NCBI GenBank assembly: GCA_036676195.1
Contig: JAKFDK010000035.1
Location: forward strand, 1-64,000
Length of the DNA stretch: 64,000 nucleotides
From: JAKFDK01 sp036676195
Lineage (GTDB): Bacteria; Bacillota; Sulfobacillia; Symbiobacteriales; ZC4RG38
Reading direction: 5' to 3'
The number at the start of each line of letters is the position of its first letter. The stretch's first letter is position 1. This document shows, piece by piece, positions 56,731 to 64,000 of the stretch. The notes beneath the pieces are model-generated. The model had not been told where the DNA came from. It was given only the letters and a program-made list of their open reading frames with translations, and ran no database searches. The position numbers were made by a program, and so were the translations under genes.

Positions 56731-58506
56731 TCAGCGGGTCAGGTGCACGGCACCGGGGGAATGGCCCGGTAACACGGGCAGCGGCGGCGGCGTAAAGGGC
56801 AGGTCTCTGCCCTCTTCTTCCGGGGGAGCGGTTACCGGGGCAGGTGCCAGGGCCGGAACGTGCGGCTGCAGTCCCACACGCTGATCCTCAGCTGGAAGCA
56901 AAGACCGGCCCAGCACCTGGCTCAAATCCCGAACCGGGATGACGTCGAGGCCGTCCAGATAACGAAAGGATTCCTGCCAGTTTTCCTCTGGAATCAACGC
57001 TGTCCGGGCCCCGGCCTGCCGAGCAGCTTCAAGTTTGGCCGGAATACCCCCCACGGGTTTAACCTGACCCCGAACAGACAGTTCCCCTGTCAGGGCGACC
57101 TGGTTATCAACTGGCTTCTGCAGCATGGCGCTGGCAATGGCTGTGGCCATGGTTACACCGGCCGATGGGCCATCAACTGGAACACCACCGGGAAAGTTAA
57201 TGTGGATGTCAAAATCCCGGGGGTCCTTGGCCAAGTAATTGCGCAGTGCAGTCACCACGTTTTCGGCTGCTGCCCTGGCCATACTCTTGCGCCTCAGAAC
57301 CCTTCCCCCTCCCCCCAGTTCCTCCTCATCCACGATCCCGGTCACCGTCAGTGACCCGGCGCCTGGTCGCACAGCAGGAGTAGCGGCCACCTCGATTTCG
57401 ATAACCGACCCGATGCTGGGTCCGCTTACCGCCAAGCCGTTGGCAACCCCAACGGTTGGTTTTTCGTGGACATGCCGGTCTCGCCGCGGCGGATACTGGC
57501 AGGTGTTTACCACCCATTCCACTTCGGTGCGGGGAATGATACGCAGCCCGCGGGTCATGGCGATGCCAGCCGTCATCTGGACAATGTTAACGGCCTCGCG
57601 ACCGGAACTGGCAAAGCGCTGAATCACCTCTGCTCCGCCGGCCTCCAGAGGAAGGCCGATCTTCATGGCGGCCCGCCGGGCAATCTGAGCCACCTCAACC
57701 GGGTACAGAGGCCGGAAGAACACTTCCATACAGCGGGACCGGATCGCGGCAGGGATCTCATGGGGCTGGCGGGTAGTGGCGCCTACCAGGCGGAAATCGG
57801 CCGGCAAACCATGCTGAAAAATGTCATGAATGTGGCTGGGAACATTGGGGTCTTCAGGGCTGTAGTACGCACTCTCCAGAATGACCTTTCGGTCTTCCAG
57901 GACCTTCAGCAACTTGTTCAACTGAACCGGGTGCAGTTCACCAATCTCGTCTATGAACAGAATGCCGCCGTGGGCCCGAGTGACGGCTCCCGGCTTGGGC
58001 TGGGGGATGCCAGCGATCCCAAGTGGGCCGGCCCCCTGGTAGATCGGGTCATGGACGGAGCCAATCAGCGGATCGGCAATTCCGCGCTCATCAAATCGGG
58101 CCGTATTCGCATCGATTTCGATAAACTTGGCATCCGACTTGAACGGGGAAAGCGAATTTTGTTTCGCCGCCTCCATCACGAGCCGGGCGGCAGCCGTCTT
58201 GCCCACACCCGGAGGGCCATAGATGACAACGTGTTGTGGATTGGGGCCACAGAGTGCGGCCTTAAGAGCGCGCACCCCTTCCTCCTGACCGACGATGTCG
58301 TCGAACCCTGCGGGTCGGACCCGCTCTGCCAACGGTTCACTCAGGGTCACCGCCCGCAGCTTCCGCAGCTTGTCGATTTCCTTGCGTGATTCACGCTCGA
58401 CAGCAACCTTGGATCCCTGCTGGCTCTTCAGTAGGTTCAAAAAGTAGATTCCGATCACAATGGCAAAGAAGAGGTTAATCAGGGTGATGATACTTCCCAG
58501 TGACAT
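56731..58506 (-). CDS. lonB: membrane-anchored Lon-like protease LonB
   Basis: A 591-residue protein. ATG at 58506 follows AAAGGAGG at the right distance, so the GTG at 58527 is not used. An N-terminal membrane helix (SIITLINLFFAIVIGIYFLNL) anchors it. The AAA domain has [19 protein letters not shown]; the protease dyad is Ser448 (DGPSAG) and Lys491 (GIPAKLEAA). In Bacillus LonB acts in the forespore. The C-terminus is a Pro-rich tail. Confidence 0.93.
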   Translation of the reverse strand: MSLGSIITLINLFFAIVIGIYFLNLLKSQQGSKVAVERESRKEIDKLRKLRAVTLSEPLAERVRPAGFDDIVGQEEGVRALKAALCGPNPQHVVIYGPPGVGKTAAARLVMEAAKQNSLSPFKSDAKFIEIDANTARFDERGIADPLIGSVHDPIYQGAGPLGIAGIPQPKPGAVTRAHGGILFIDEIGELHPVQLNKLLKVLEDRKVILESAYYSPEDPNVPSHIHDIFQHGLPADFRLVGATTRQPHEIPAAIRSRCMEVFFRPLYPVEVAQIARRAAMKIGLPLEAGGAEVIQRFASSGREAVNIVQMTAGIAMTRGLRIIPRTEVEWVVNTCQYPPRRDRHVHEKPTVGVANGLAVSGPSIGSVIEIEVAATPAVRPGAGSLTVTGIVDEEELGGGGRVLRRKSMARAAAENVVTALRNYLAKDPRDFDIHINFPGGVPVDGPSAGVTMATAIASAMLQKPVDNQVALTGELSVRGQVKPVGGIPAKLEAARQAGARTALIPEENWQESFRYLDGLDVIPVRDLSQVLGRSLLPAEDQRVGLQPHVPALAPAPVTAPPEEEGRDLPFTPPPLPVLPGHSPGAVHLTR

Positions 58507-58628
58507 GGCCAGCGCCTCCTTTGCCACTAGACTGCGATAGAAAACAGCCTGCTGCTACAGGCTAGTATGCCCGTTTCTGCCTGTGCGAATGGCCTGATCC
58601 GGCGGTGGAATTCCAGCACGCTAAGCCA

Positions 58629-59531
58629 TCACTTTTTTGGGGTGCGCAGCGACCTGAGGCGGTCGAAGCTGACGCCCCCCAGCACCAGCAGAGCGCCCAC
58701 CCACTGCGTCAGCGTCCACCGTTCCCCCAGCACGCCCCAAGCCACAGCGGCAGCAATCACCGGCACCAGATTAATGTAGATGGAAGCACGGGTCGAACCG
58801 ACGCGTTCTACCCCCCACCCGTACAAGGAATAGGCCACCACTAACCCCAACCCCGCTGAGTAAACCATACCCAGCCAGGACCCCGGCGGTACGGTATGAA
58901 AATCCTGGGCCAATATGTTAGGCAGAGTGATCACACAGAGCACGAGCGCGCCAATCAGCATGGCCCAGCCAGTTACGTACAAGGGCGAGGGGGCTTTGCT
59001 TTGGACCCGCCGGACGTAAACGGTATAAGCAGCCCAAGACAGCATGCAAGCAATGATAAGCAAGTCTCCGGGCAGGGTTTGTATCCCGGCTGTGATCCCG
59101 CCGGATTTCCCCAGCACCACCAGCACCAACCCCAGCATGGAGGCCGCCACTCCCACCCATAAATGTCTGGAGACTCGCTCATGCCCGGAAATGGCACTCC
59201 AGACAGTCACCACCACGGGTGAGGTACCCAGAATCAGCGCGGTGTTTGAGGCCGTCGTGAGGGCCACACCCTGAATGAAGAACGTCTGATACAGGGTGTT
59301 GCCAACCAGGCCCAACATTACCAGCGGCCCGATCAGTTCCCGCCGTAACCGCCATTGCCGCTCGCGCCAGATCAGCATGCCACCCATCAGCGCCGAGCCA
59401 AGGATGAAACGCAACCCGTTCCAGGCCATCGGATCCCAGCCAATCAATGAAGTTTTAACAACGCTGGCGTTCGCCCCCCAAATGAACGCCACCAGCACAA
59501 GGGCTCCATCAACCATACTGTAGCTCGACAT
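58629..59531 (-). CDS. DMT-superfamily EamA-type transporter
   Basis: A 300-residue protein with ten membrane helices in two EamA repeats: VAFIWGANASVVKTSLIGWD in the first, and LLIIACMLSWAAYTVYVRRV in the second. ATG at 59531 is behind GGGGGTGCG. It exports or imports a small metabolite; the substrate is unknown. It interrupts the otherwise conserved lonB-clpX neighbourhood and could be a later insertion. Confidence 0.87.
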   Translation of the reverse strand: MSSYSMVDGALVLVAFIWGANASVVKTSLIGWDPMAWNGLRFILGSALMGGMLIWRERQWRLRRELIGPLVMLGLVGNTLYQTFFIQGVALTTASNTALILGTSPVVVTVWSAISGHERVSRHLWVGVAASMLGLVLVVLGKSGGITAGIQTLPGDLLIIACMLSWAAYTVYVRRVQSKAPSPLYVTGWAMLIGALVLCVITLPNILAQDFHTVPPGSWLGMVYSAGLGLVVAYSLYGWGVERVGSTRASIYINLVPVIAAAVAWGVLGERWTLTQWVGALLVLGGVSFDRLRSLRTPKK

Positions 59532-59645
59532 AACGCACCCCCAATATTCCGGTCTTCGAAGGTTTTGGTGAAGAACGGAGGCTCTCCTGCGTCACAGCTT
59601 CTGAGGGCTTATTTCGTATCATATCATGAGGGCAAAAACGACACA

Positions 59646-59669
59646 GGGCGCCCCATAACAGGGGCGCCC
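59646..59669 (-). terminator. terminator of clpP-clpX
   Basis: A perfect 9-bp stem (59646-59654 with 59661-59669) with a 6-nt loop, 22 nt after the clpX stop. On the minus strand it is followed by TGTGTCGTTTTTGCC. Confidence 0.82.
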
Positions 59670-59690
59670 CTATATGTCTCCCGAAGGACA

Positions 59691-60971
59691 TCACGCCGGT
59701 TCTTCCTTGGCCTTGGTCGACCTGCCCTTGCGGTCAGACGACGTAACCATGATTGGAGATTCCTTCTTGCTGACGACTTCCTTAGTAATCACGCAGCGGC
59801 TGACGTCGGTGCGTGATGGAATGTCGTACATGACCTCCAGCATCATGTCTTCGATGATGGCTCTCAGACCGCGGGCGCCGGTATTCCGCTTCATCGCCTC
59901 ACGGGCGATGGCCCGGACTGACTCTTCCTTAAACTCGAGCTCGATGCCGTCCATCTGCATCATCTTTTGGTACTGCTTGGTCAGAGCGTTCTTCGGCTCC
60001 GTCAGTACCTTAATCAGGGCTTCCTCATCGAGGGCGTCCAGAGTGACGACAATGGGCAGGCGGCCGATAAATTCCGGAATCAGACCGAACTTGAGCAGGT
60101 CCTCGGGCATGACATGCTTGAGGATCTCGCCCACGTTCTGTTCCCGCCTGGACTTGACTTCAGCATTGAAGCCCATGCCCCGCTTGCCGATGCGAGCACC
60201 GATCAGTTTATCCAGTCCTTCGAAGGCACCACCGCAGATAAACAGGATATTGGTCGTGTCAATCTGGATGAACTCCTGGTGCGGGTGCTTGCGGCCGCCC
60301 TGCGGCGGGACCGAGGCGGTGGTGCCCTCGAGGATCTTCAGCAGCGCCTGCTGCACGCCCTCGCCGGAGACGTCCCGGGTGATGGACGGATTCTCTGACT
60401 TCCGCGCGATCTTGTCAACCTCGTCGATGTATACAATGCCCTTCTCGGCCTTCTCGATGTCATAGTCGGCGTTTTGAATGAGTTTAAGGAGAATATTCTC
60501 CACATCCTCACCCACGTAGCCGGCCTCGGTCAGCGAGGTAGCGTCAGCAATGGCAAAGGGAACGTTCAAAATCTTGGCCAGGGTCTGTGCGAGGAGTGTC
60601 TTGCCCGAACCGGTCGGACCGAGCATCAGAATGTTTGACTTCTGGAGCTCAACCTCGTCGAGCTTTCCGCCCATGTTAATTCGCTTGTAGTGGTTATACA
60701 CCGCTACAGAGAGAATCTTCTTGGCGCGCTCCTGCCCGACCACGTACTGGTCCAGGATCGTTTTGATCTCCTGTGGTTTGGGAATGTCCTTCAACTCAAA
60801 GTCGACATCTTCATTGAGCTCTTCTTCGATGATTTCGTTGCAAAGCTCAATGCACTCGTCGCAGATATAAACGCCCGGACCGGCAACCAAGCGTTTGACC
60901 TGATCCTGAAACTTGCCGCAAAAAGAGCACTTTAGCTGACCTTTGTCTTCACCGGTAAACTTAAAAGACAT
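59691..60971 (-). CDS. clpX: ATP-dependent Clp protease ATP-binding subunit ClpX
   Basis: A 426-residue protein, ATG at 60971 behind a GGAGGGGG ribosome binding site. The N-terminal zinc finger has [11 protein letters not shown] and CDECIELC; Walker A is [12 protein letters not shown]; Walker [13 protein letters not shown]; the pore loop GYVGEDVEN and the [14 protein letters not shown] segment follow. It unfolds substrates for ClpP. It lies 13 nt after clpP. Confidence 0.97.
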   Translation of the reverse strand: MSFKFTGEDKGQLKCSFCGKFQDQVKRLVAGPGVYICDECIELCNEIIEEELNEDVDFELKDIPKPQEIKTILDQYVVGQERAKKILSVAVYNHYKRINMGGKLDEVELQKSNILMLGPTGSGKTLLAQTLAKILNVPFAIADATSLTEAGYVGEDVENILLKLIQNADYDIEKAEKGIVYIDEVDKIARKSENPSITRDVSGEGVQQALLKILEGTTASVPPQGGRKHPHQEFIQIDTTNILFICGGAFEGLDKLIGARIGKRGMGFNAEVKSRREQNVGEILKHVMPEDLLKFGLIPEFIGRLPIVVTLDALDEEALIKVLTEPKNALTKQYQKMMQMDGIELEFKEESVRAIAREAMKRNTGARGLRAIIEDMMLEVMYDIPSRTDVSRCVITKEVVSKKESPIMVTSSDRKGRSTKAKEEPA

Positions 60972-60984
60972 GTCCCACCCCCTC

Positions 60985-61599
60985 CTAGCGGGCTTTGGCC
61001 TGATGGGCCTTGGGGTGCAGCACCTGGTCCACAACACCGTAAGCGAGGGCTTCCTCTGATGACATCCAGTAGTCCCGGTCCATGTCCTTGAGGAGCCTCT
61101 CCATCGGCTGATCGGAGTGCTTGGCCAGAATGTTGGCCAGGATGTCCTTGCTCTTGAGGATTTCCTTGGTCCAAATTTCAATGTCCGCTGCCGTACCAGT
61201 CAAGCCGTGACCATGGATGGCCGGCTGATGAATCATGACCCGGGAATTAGGCAGGCAATAACGCTTGCCCTTCGCTCCACCGGCAAGGAGTACTGCACCC
61301 ATGCTGGCCGCGGAACCCACGCAGATGGTGGAGACCTCGGACTTGATGTGCTGCATGGTGTCGTAAATCGCGAGGCCCGAATCTACGGATCCACCTGGGG
61401 AGTTGATATACATATGGATCTCCCGGTCGGGGTCATCGCTCTCCAGGAACAGCAACTGTGCAATGATCAGGTTAGCCACCTGGTCGTCAATGGCGCTGCC
61501 CAGGAAAACGATTCGGTCCTTAAGAAGCCGGGAGTAAATATCATAGGCCCGCTCACCGCGGTTAGTCTGTTCAATAACCATGGGAACCATGTAAGACAT
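60985..61599 (-). CDS. clpP: ATP-dependent Clp protease proteolytic subunit ClpP
   Basis: A 204-residue serine protease, ATG at 61599 behind GAGGAGG. Catalytic residues are Ser99 (GSAASMGA), His124 (MIHQPAIHG) and an Asp near residues 174-176 (DMDRDYWMS). It forms the double heptamer with ClpX. It lies between tig and clpX as in most bacteria. Confidence 0.97.
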   Translation of the reverse strand: MSYMVPMVIEQTNRGERAYDIYSRLLKDRIVFLGSAIDDQVANLIIAQLLFLESDDPDREIHMYINSPGGSVDSGLAIYDTMQHIKSEVSTICVGSAASMGAVLLAGGAKGKRYCLPNSRVMIHQPAIHGHGLTGTAADIEIWTKEILKSKDILANILAKHSDQPMERLLKDMDRDYWMSSEEALAYGVVDQVLHPKAHQAKAR

Positions 61600-61674
61600 C
61601 AGCCATGCCTCCTCTTTCCCACCGGTTCCTGCTCCCGCGATCCGGAGGAGAGATCCTGGTCAGTCACAGCGCTG

Positions 61675-62973
61675 CTATTTCTCCGCCGCCGGCGTGTTCA
61701 GGGCGACCAGGTGTGCAACCGCCTTCTGCTTAAGCAGGCTTTCCTTAACCCGCTCACGATACTCCACATTCCGGCGCAGTTTAGCCAGGTCGTTCGCCTG
61801 GCTCTTGTAAAGTTGTGCCATGGCATCAAATTCAGCGTCCACTTCGGACTCGGATACCAGCAAGTCAGCCTGCCTGGTTACCGCTTCCAGAACCAGATCT
61901 GCTTTGACGCTCCGCCTGGCCGGTTCCTCGAATTCCTGGTGCAGTTCTTCGTGACTCTTGCCAGTGGCCTGGGTGTAATTCTCCAGGGTCATACCCTGGT
62001 GGCTCAGGCTGTGGGAAAATTCATCGATCAGCGAATGCACCCGGCGGTGAACCAGGACCTCAGGCAGTTCAACCTCTGCGGCATCCGAAACCGCCTCAAT
62101 GACCTTGTTTCGGAATTCCTTGTCCGCCTGCTCCTCCGCTGTTTCCTTCAACCTATTCTCGATATCAGAGCGCAATTCCTGCAGCGACTGGAAACGGCTT
62201 ACTGTTGAGGCAAAGCTGTCATCCAGCGGCGGTAATTCCTTGCGCTTGACGTCTTTAACCGTCACGTTGAAAGACGTTTCTTGACCCCGTAAATGTTCGG
62301 CATGATAGTCCTCGGGGAAAGAAACTTTTACTTCGCGCACTTCACCCGTCTTGGCTCCGGTCAGTTGTTCTTCAAAGCCTGGGATAAAGTTCTTGGAGCC
62401 GATTTCAAGGGTGTAATCTTCGCCCTTGCCGCCCTCCAGGGGCTCGCCGCCAATAAAGCCCTCGAAGTCGATCACGGTGAAGGAGCCCTCTTTCACCTCG
62501 CCCGAGTCATCCGGCACGAGTTGGGCCGCCCGGTCCTGCAGCCGGGCCAGTTGTTCGTCAACCTGCTCCTGTGCCACCGTCACATCAGGGGGCGTGAGAC
62601 CGAATCCGGACAGAGACCCCAGTTTTACGTCCGGCTTTACCTGTACCTTTCCCTTGAAGACGAGGGGCTGCCCCTCTTCGGCACTCTCCAGATCAATCTC
62701 CGGCCGGTCGATGGGCTCCACTTCCGCCTGGGTTACGGCCTCGGTGTATGCCTCAGGAATAAGGGTATCAAGGGCCTCCTGCACGAGGCTCTCCTTGCCG
62801 TAGTGACGCTCAAAGATAAAGCGCGGTGCCTTGCCCGGACGGAACCCCGGGATTCGCGCCTGCCGAACCAGCTTACGGAAGGCCTGGTCGACCGCACTGC
62901 CAAACCGGTCGGCGTCCACCTCAACCGTAAACTGCATCCAGTTCTTTTCTAGCCTGTCCCAGGTAGCCTTCAT
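61675..62973 (-). CDS. tig: trigger factor (ribosome-associated chaperone)
   Basis: A 432-residue protein, ATG at 62973 behind GGGGGAG. The ribosome-binding loop is GFRPGKAPRFIFERHYG, near residues 43-60; the FKBP-type PPIase domain includes VIDFEGFIGGEPLEGGKG and IGSKNFIPGFEEQL; the C-terminal arms follow (VLVHRRVHSLIDEFSHSLSH). It binds nascent chains. It heads the tig-clpP-clpX order. Confidence 0.96.
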   Translation of the reverse strand: MKATWDRLEKNWMQFTVEVDADRFGSAVDQAFRKLVRQARIPGFRPGKAPRFIFERHYGKESLVQEALDTLIPEAYTEAVTQAEVEPIDRPEIDLESAEEGQPLVFKGKVQVKPDVKLGSLSGFGLTPPDVTVAQEQVDEQLARLQDRAAQLVPDDSGEVKEGSFTVIDFEGFIGGEPLEGGKGEDYTLEIGSKNFIPGFEEQLTGAKTGEVREVKVSFPEDYHAEHLRGQETSFNVTVKDVKRKELPPLDDSFASTVSRFQSLQELRSDIENRLKETAEEQADKEFRNKVIEAVSDAAEVELPEVLVHRRVHSLIDEFSHSLSHQGMTLENYTQATGKSHEELHQEFEEPARRSVKADLVLEAVTRQADLLVSESEVDAEFDAMAQLYKSQANDLAKLRRNVEYRERVKESLLKQKAVAHLVALNTPAAEK

Positions 62974-63236
62974 CTATGCTCCCCCTACCTACACAGTATG
63001 CGGCTGCGCGGCCACCGCGGCTTGGGTAGCCTCATCAGCGCAGCCGCAACAACTTTATTATTGTACCACAGCCGGAAGCCGGTATACAACGAAGGGCAGC
63101 GGTGGTGCCACCGCTGCCTCCGGGCGCCGCATTGCCCATACTACCACATTGCGTTCCATGGTGCTATCTTCCTAACGTGCAAACCATAAAAAAAGCCACG
63201 CAGATTGAACTGCCTGGCCGATGATACGAACATTGG
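62974..63236. other. leader region between tRNA-Leu and tig, two strong hairpins
   Basis: Arms 63000-63009 and 63038-63047 form a 10-bp stem with a 28-nt loop; 63095-63105 and 63106-63118 hold an 11-bp stem with a 2-nt centre. The second suits termination of minus-strand transcription from the tRNA side. The rest holds no gene that I can support. Confidence 0.55.
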
Positions 63237-63318
63237 TGCGAGAGAGGGGAGTTGAACCCCTACGCCTTGCGGCACAGGATCCTAAGTCCTGCGCGTCTGC
63301 CAGTTCCGCCACTCTCGC
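63237..63318 (-). tRNA. tRNA-Leu (TAG)
   Basis: Cloverleaf with a 7-bp acceptor stem, long variable arm and loop CTTAGGA, giving anticodon TAG. CCA is encoded at 63234-63236. The 82-nt body has the usual length for tRNA-Leu. Confidence 0.95.
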
Positions 63319-63460
63319 CTGTAGCCATGGCTTTCTCTGGGACCAGCCACTTAATTATAATCACAGCTCATACATCGCACAAGGGGAAGGAACAAGTGGA
63401 CGGTGCCTCCCCCGCCGGACGGCCAGGCAGACCGGCGCTGAAGCGAATAGATCACAAACA

Positions 63461-63479
63461 GCCCGGGAAAACCCCGGGC
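63461..63479 (-). terminator. terminator downstream of tRNA-Lys
   Basis: A 7-bp GC stem (63461-63467 with 63473-63479) with a 5-nt loop. On the minus strand the loop reads GTTTT and TGTTTG follows the stem. It separates the tRNA-Lys group from tRNA-Leu. Confidence 0.65.
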
Positions 63480-63516
63480 CGTTCGGGCACAACTGCGTTT
63501 TCAGCAGAAGCTGTGG

Positions 63517-63589
63517 TGGGCCATGCTGGACTCGAACCAGCGACAGTCCGCTTAAAAGGCGGAGGCTCTACCAACTGAGCTAATGGCCC
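63517..63589 (-). tRNA. tRNA-Lys (TTT)
   Basis: Acceptor GGGCCAT/ATGGCCC, anticodon loop CTTTTAA (anticodon TTT), discriminator A and CCA encoded at 63514-63516. 73 nt. Confidence 0.96.
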
Positions 63590-63597
63590 AAGAATGG

Positions 63598-63670
63598 CTG
63601 GGGCGCTAGGACTCGAACCTAGGAATGGCGGAGTCAAAGTCCGCTGCCTTACCAACTTGGCTACGCCCCA
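63598..63670 (-). tRNA. tRNA-Gln (TTG)
   Basis: Acceptor TGGGGCG/CGCCCCA, anticodon loop CTTTGAC (anticodon TTG), discriminator G and CCA encoded at 63595-63597. 73 nt. Separated by 8 nt from tRNA-Lys including its flank. Confidence 0.95.
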
Positions 63671-63691
63671 ATGTAGTTAGACCGGAAGTGG

Positions 63692-63765
63692 TGGGCTGTG
63701 AGGGGCTCGAACCCCCAACCTGAGACTTAGAAGGTCCCTGCTCTATCCAGTTGAGCTAACAGCCC
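63692..63765 (-). tRNA. tRNA-Arg (TCT)
   Basis: Acceptor GGGCTGT/ACAGCCC, anticodon loop CTTCTAA (anticodon TCT), discriminator A and CCA encoded at 63689-63691. 74 nt. Confidence 0.95.
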
Positions 63766-63813
63766 TTTCGCCTCGGAGGAGGATATTCGAGCGCACATGA
63801 CATGTTATCATGG

Positions 63814-63843
63814 AACGGCCCCGCCTGACAAGGTGAGGCCGTT
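63814..63843 (-). terminator. hairpin between tRNA-Gly and tRNA-Arg
   Basis: A 12-bp stem with one mismatch and one wobble (63814-63825 with 63832-63843) and a 6-nt loop in the 121-nt gap between two tRNA genes. It may terminate the upstream tRNA transcript. No T-run follows. Confidence 0.4.
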
Positions 63844-63886
63844 CACAAACATTGGCACGGCACCCGAGGTTGGCTTGGCTGTGTGG

Positions 63887-63957
<71 letters not shown>

Positions 63958-63972
63958 AAGTCAGAAAACTGG

Positions 63973-64000
63973 TCGGGGCGGCGGGATTTGAACCCGCGGC
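63973..64000 (-). tRNA. tRNA 3' part, probably tRNA-Pro, cut by window
   Basis: The T arm with CGGGTTCAAATCCCG, the acceptor 3' strand CGCCCCG, discriminator A and encoded CCA at 63970-63972 are visible. A CGGGGCG-type acceptor with discriminator A is characteristic of tRNA-Pro. The anticodon is outside the window. Confidence 0.7.

Noticed and set aside
63221..63583. Short plus-strand open frames across the tRNA cluster
   Set aside because: They overlap tRNA-Leu and tRNA-Lys and have no ribosome binding site.

Overview
The window is GC-rich and comes from a chromosome that looks like an endospore-forming Firmicute of a high-GC, deep-branching, probably thermophilic or denitrifying lineage (Symbiobacterium/Moorella-like; the genus cannot be fixed from sequence alone). 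The evidence is CotF-type spore coat proteins, a YtpB-type sesquarterpene synthase, a DUF2512 membrane protein, a valine T-box leader, frequent GTG/TTG starts behind strong GGAGG ribosome binding sites, and the gene order tig-clpP-clpX-lonB-lon-ysxC, valS-folC, maf-radC-mreBCD-mrdA and minCDE-rodA.

Region 1 (1-10.4 kb) is mixed. It holds a truncated ABC ATPase, an exported RodZ-C-like protein, a terpene synthase, a coat-protein pair, a YhfZ-like regulator divergent from a BadF-type sugar kinase, a cupredoxin lipoprotein, an unknown protein next to a large Lon-family protease, and a secreted M23 peptidase. Region 2 (10.4-24 kb) is respiratory. It holds a NapA-like molybdoenzyme with its four-cluster ferredoxin, DmsC-like anchor and a 55-residue small protein; an OmpR-type two-component system; molybdenum cofactor genes mobB-moeA; two more cupredoxins; and a DUF2249/cupredoxin/polytopic membrane protein/MIP18 cluster of the kind associated with nitrogen-oxide metabolism. 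A methyltransferase here sits between two 56-nt inverted near-repeats.

Region 3 (24-34.6 kb) is accessory. It holds a sigma factor-partner-ImmA/IrrE peptidase module, an IclR-acyl-CoA dehydrogenase-CoA transferase operon, and a tightly overlapping three-gene helicase/helicase-like/Fe-S nuclease unit resembling a split AddAB complex. Region 4 (34.7-47.4 kb) is the cell-shape and division cluster (rodA, minEDC, mrdA, mreDCB, radC, maf, DUF4321, SPOR protein, folC) on the minus strand. Two plus-strand genes, a phosphodiesterase and an unknown 79-residue protein with its own promoter, interrupt it.

Region 5 (47.5-63 kb) holds valS with its T-box, acetyltransferases, a PrsW-zinc-ribbon fusion, a MarR regulator with a visible promoter and operator, and the proteostasis run ysxC-lon-lonB-[DMT transporter]-clpX-clpP-tig. 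The window ends in a tRNA cluster (Leu, Lys, Gln, Arg, Gly, partial Pro), all on the minus strand and all with encoded CCA. No CRISPR array, insertion sequence or prophage is visible.
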